The position numbers and the translations under genes are program-made. From assembly GCA_934433485.1 (NCBI GenBank), contig CAKRZR010000004.1, forward strand, positions 130,462-194,461: a DNA stretch of 64,000 bases. Reading direction: 5' to 3'. The notes under the pieces were generated by a model. It was given only the letters and a program-made list of their open reading frames with translations. It had not been told where the DNA came from and ran no database searches. This document shows, piece by piece, positions 61,795-64,000 of the stretch; the first letter of the stretch is position 1; every line of letters begins with the position of its first letter. The stretch is from an uncultured Eubacteriales bacterium (lineage in GTDB: Bacteria; Bacillota; Clostridia; Oscillospirales; CAG-272).

Positions 61795-63627
61795 TTATTT
61801 TTTCAGCTTTGCTTCCGCTTTCAGACGCAGCTCCGTGTTCAGGATACGCTTGCGCAGACGGATGGTTTTCGGCGTAACCTCAATCAGCTCGTCATTCGCG
61901 ATGAATTCGATCGCCTGCTCCAGAGAGAGAATTTTTGCCGGAACAAGGCGGAGCGCTTCATCGGCGCCGGCGGAGCGGATGGAGGTCAGGTGCTTTTTCT
62001 TGCACACGTTGACGGCAATGTCTTCCTTCTTCGGACATTCACCGACGATCATGCCTTCGTAAACCGGCGTCTGTACACCGATGAACATAACGCCGCGATC
62101 CTGCGTATTGTACAGACCGTAGGACGTAGCCTCGCCTTCCTCGCTCGCCACCAGGGAACCGGTGAACCGTGTGGTGATTTCACCCTTGTACGGCTGGTAT
62201 CCGTCAAAGAGGGAGTTGATGATGCCCTCGCCGCGCGTATCGGTCATGAAATCGCTTCGATAGCCGAAGAGACAGCGGGACGGAATGGAATATTCAATGC
62301 GCATACGCGTGCCGGTTGAGGAAATGCCCATCTCCAAAAGCTCACCCTTGCGTGCACCGAGCTTTTCCACAACGGAGCCGACATACGCTTCCGGTACGTC
62401 GATGGATACGCGCTCCATCGGTTCGCAGGTCACGCCGTCGATTTCCTTAAACAATACGTGCGGGTTGGAGCAGCAAAGCTCATAGCCCTCACGGCGCATG
62501 GTTTCAATGAGAATGGACAGGTGCATTTCGCCGCGTCCGGCAACCTTGAAGCAGTCGGTCGTTTCGCCATCCTGTACGCGGAGAGATACGTCCTTGAGCG
62601 TCTCCTTGTACAGCCGTTCACGCAGCTGGCGAGAGGTGACAAATTTGCCCTCACGACCCGCAAACGGACTGTCGTTGACGGAGAAGGTCATTTCCAGTGT
62701 AGGCTCACTGACCTTGACAAACGTAAGAGGTGTGGGATCGAGCGGAGAGGTGATCGTGTCGCCGATAGTGATGTTTTCCGCGCCGCTGAAGCACACAATA
62801 TCGCCCATTTTCGCTTCGCTTACGGGATCGCGCGCCAGACCGTCGAACTGATACAGGGACACAATGCGCGTTTTTTTCGGCTGCGCGTCGGGATTGTGGT
62901 AGTTTGTGATCATCACATCCTCGCCCACCTTCACTGTACCGCGCTCAATTCTGCCGATACCGATTCTGCCGACATAATCGTTGTAGTCGATGGAGGAAAC
63001 GAGCAGCTGAAGCGGCGCGTCGGGATCGCCTTCCGGTGCCGGGATGTAATCGAGAATCGTCTGGAACAGGGGCGTCAGATCGGTACCGGGTACATCCGGA
63101 GAGAAAGAAGCGGTACCGGCACGACCGGAGCAGAAGAGCACCGGGGAATCCAGCTGTTCATCCGTGGCGTCAAGCTCCATGAGCAGCTCCAGCACCTCGT
63201 CCGGAACTTCGGTCAGACGCGCATCGGGACGGTCGATCTTGTTGATGACGACAATCACGCGATGTCCCAGCTCCATGGCGCGCTGCAATACGAACCGTGT
63301 CTGCGGCATCGGACCTTCCGCGGCGTCTACGAGCAGGATAACGCCGTTGACCATCTTCAGGATGCGTTCTACCTCACCGCCGAAATCCGCGTGACCGGGG
63401 GTGTCGACAATATTGATTTTTACGCCGTGCCAGTGTACGGAGGTGTTTTTCGCGAGGATTGTAATACCTCTCTCCCGTTCCAGATCGCCGGAGTCCATAA
63501 CGCGTTCGCGTACCGTTTGATTCTCGTGATACGCGCCGCCCTGCTTCAGCATTTCGTCAACGAGTGTAGTTTTGCCATGGTCAACGTGCGCGATGATGGC
63601 GACGTTGCGCAGATCTTCTCTAACCAA
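61795..63627 (-). CDS. typA: ribosome-associated GTPase TypA/BipA
   Basis: This 610-residue translational GTPase binds the ribosome and aids large-subunit assembly, especially under stress and cold. The G domain has G1 [10 protein letters not shown], switch [14 protein letters not shown]3 [10 protein letters not shown] and G4 NKIDRPDA. Domains II, III and V and the BipA-specific C-terminal domain follow, ending in the conserved [16 protein letters not shown] and [14 protein letters not shown] segments. Length is standard. The start follows AGGGAGAGG. Confidence 0.98.
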   Translation of the reverse strand: MVREDLRNVAIIAHVDHGKTTLVDEMLKQGGAYHENQTVRERVMDSGDLERERGITILAKNTSVHWHGVKINIVDTPGHADFGGEVERILKMVNGVILLVDAAEGPMPQTRFVLQRAMELGHRVIVVINKIDRPDARLTEVPDEVLELLMELDATDEQLDSPVLFCSGRAGTASFSPDVPGTDLTPLFQTILDYIPAPEGDPDAPLQLLVSSIDYNDYVGRIGIGRIERGTVKVGEDVMITNYHNPDAQPKKTRIVSLYQFDGLARDPVSEAKMGDIVCFSGAENITIGDTITSPLDPTPLTFVKVSEPTLEMTFSVNDSPFAGREGKFVTSRQLRERLYKETLKDVSLRVQDGETTDCFKVAGRGEMHLSILIETMRREGYELCCSNPHVLFKEIDGVTCEPMERVSIDVPEAYVGSVVEKLGARKGELLEMGISSTGTRMRIEYSIPSRCLFGYRSDFMTDTRGEGIINSLFDGYQPYKGEITTRFTGSLVASEEGEATSYGLYNTQDRGVMFIGVQTPVYEGMIVGECPKKEDIAVNVCKKKHLTSIRSAGADEALRLVPAKILSLEQAIEFIANDELIEVTPKTIRLRKRILNTELRLKAEAKLKK

Positions 63628-63707
63628 AGTCGTATCCTCTCCCTATATGCAAGGGAGCTTTTCCTTTCTTGCAATCGCTTACAATTTCATGCTTTTCTAA
63701 CCTATAT

Positions 63708-63713
63708 AGTATA
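63708..63713 (-). promoter_or_regulatory. probable typA -10 box
   Basis: On the minus strand TATACT has an extended TGC directly before it. No good -35 is seen, as is usual for extended -10 promoters. Confidence 0.55.
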
Positions 63714-63854
63714 GCACAAAAAGTGCGAAAAAGAAAGGATCTGCGCGAAAAAAATGCAGATTCAGCAGTTTGTAAAAAGATAAAGCCCATATCGGGCAAG
63801 GGATTGTCATATGTTCAATCACATACAAAAAGTACCCCGCGGAATAGCTGGGTG

Positions 63855-64000
63855 TACGTAAGACAGTATTGCGCTAAGATTGACGAAGCGGCACGAAACA
63901 GCATGGAGCTGATCGTGCCGGAGCTGGCGAAGCGAAACGGCGTGACCGAGAAACTGAAAGCCGACACCAAATGGAATGGGTACGGCAGATGAACGCTTGC
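63855..64000 (+). pseudogene. TnpV-like transposon gene fragment, frameshifted
   Basis: The stretch translated as CAKIDEAARNSMELIVPELA then KRNGVTEKLKADTK resembles the helical core of TnpV proteins from conjugative transposons. After this the frame ends early at 63990. Shifting by one base at the A run at 63969-63971 restores WVRQMNAC, matching the usual WV..MN ending. The N-terminal half is missing or diverged. It appears to be a decayed remnant, and the window end cuts it off. The rest of the gap back to typA shows no gene. Confidence 0.5.

Noticed and set aside
62458..63714. 418-codon plus-strand frame
   Set aside because: It is antisense to typA, which is unambiguous.

Overview
The window looks like a chromosomal segment of a Gram-positive member of the Clostridia, probably an uncultured gut lineage; this placement is inference. 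The evidence is the rplU-prp-rpmA order with an N-terminally extended L27, a T-box leader on serS, spore-former-type small Cys-rich proteins, DacF-type and MoxR/DUF58 operons, an MEP isoprenoid pair (ispD-ispF), and sigma-A-like promoters with mostly 17 bp spacers. Base composition is moderately GC-rich and even, except for the gene at 9550-12885, whose first two thirds look AT-richer.

Layout. 0-9.2 kb: a ClpP-class TepA-like protease, an orphan sugar-binding lipoprotein, a DUF5107/TPR protein, an ECF sigma factor with a very long C-terminal extension, and serS under a serine T-box. 9.4-14.2 kb: an accessory-looking operon with a secreted vWA giant, a 69-residue acidic peptide, an HprK-like P-loop kinase and a PqqD-like protein. 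14.3-18.7 kb: a MerR/FGGY-kinase fusion behind a promoter with a 19 bp spacer, a GH32/GH43-like beta-propeller hydrolase and a small P-loop kinase. 18.7-25.6 kb: an alkyltransferase, deoD, a DUF4838 protein, tRNA-Lys, a GH2 glycosidase and a GNAT enzyme. 25.7-30.9 kb: two ABC exporter half-transporters flanking a DUF1854 protein. 31.3-37.5 kb: a large putative glycosidase followed by a MoxR-DUF58-membrane protein operon. 37.5-55.4 kb: housekeeping genes (dacF, pgi, a Cys-rich conserved protein, ispDF, rpe, mgtE, prs, argS, yebC, lgt, folD, rplU-prp-rpmA, flavodoxin, YqeG phosphatase, aminopeptidase P, GNAT). 55.4-63.7 kb: a nuclease-helicase fusion, a zinc-ribbon protein, a 29-residue Cys-rich membrane microprotein, murI, a HAD-GDPD fusion, a gene remnant and typA. 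The last 150 bases hold what looks like a frameshifted TnpV-type transposon gene fragment.

How the parts may work together. The carbohydrate genes (binding protein, DUF5107, DUF4838, GH2, GH32-like, GH106-like) are scattered single units rather than one locus, which suits a glycan-foraging gut bacterium. The most unusual unit is the 9.4-14.2 kb operon. It combines a surface vWA protein with a small possible precursor peptide, a peptide-kinase-like enzyme and a PqqD-type peptide-binding protein, but has no radical SAM, cyclase or transporter. Three fusions also stand out: sigma factor plus duplicated extracytoplasmic-type modules, MerR plus sugar kinase, and HAD plus glycerophosphodiesterase.
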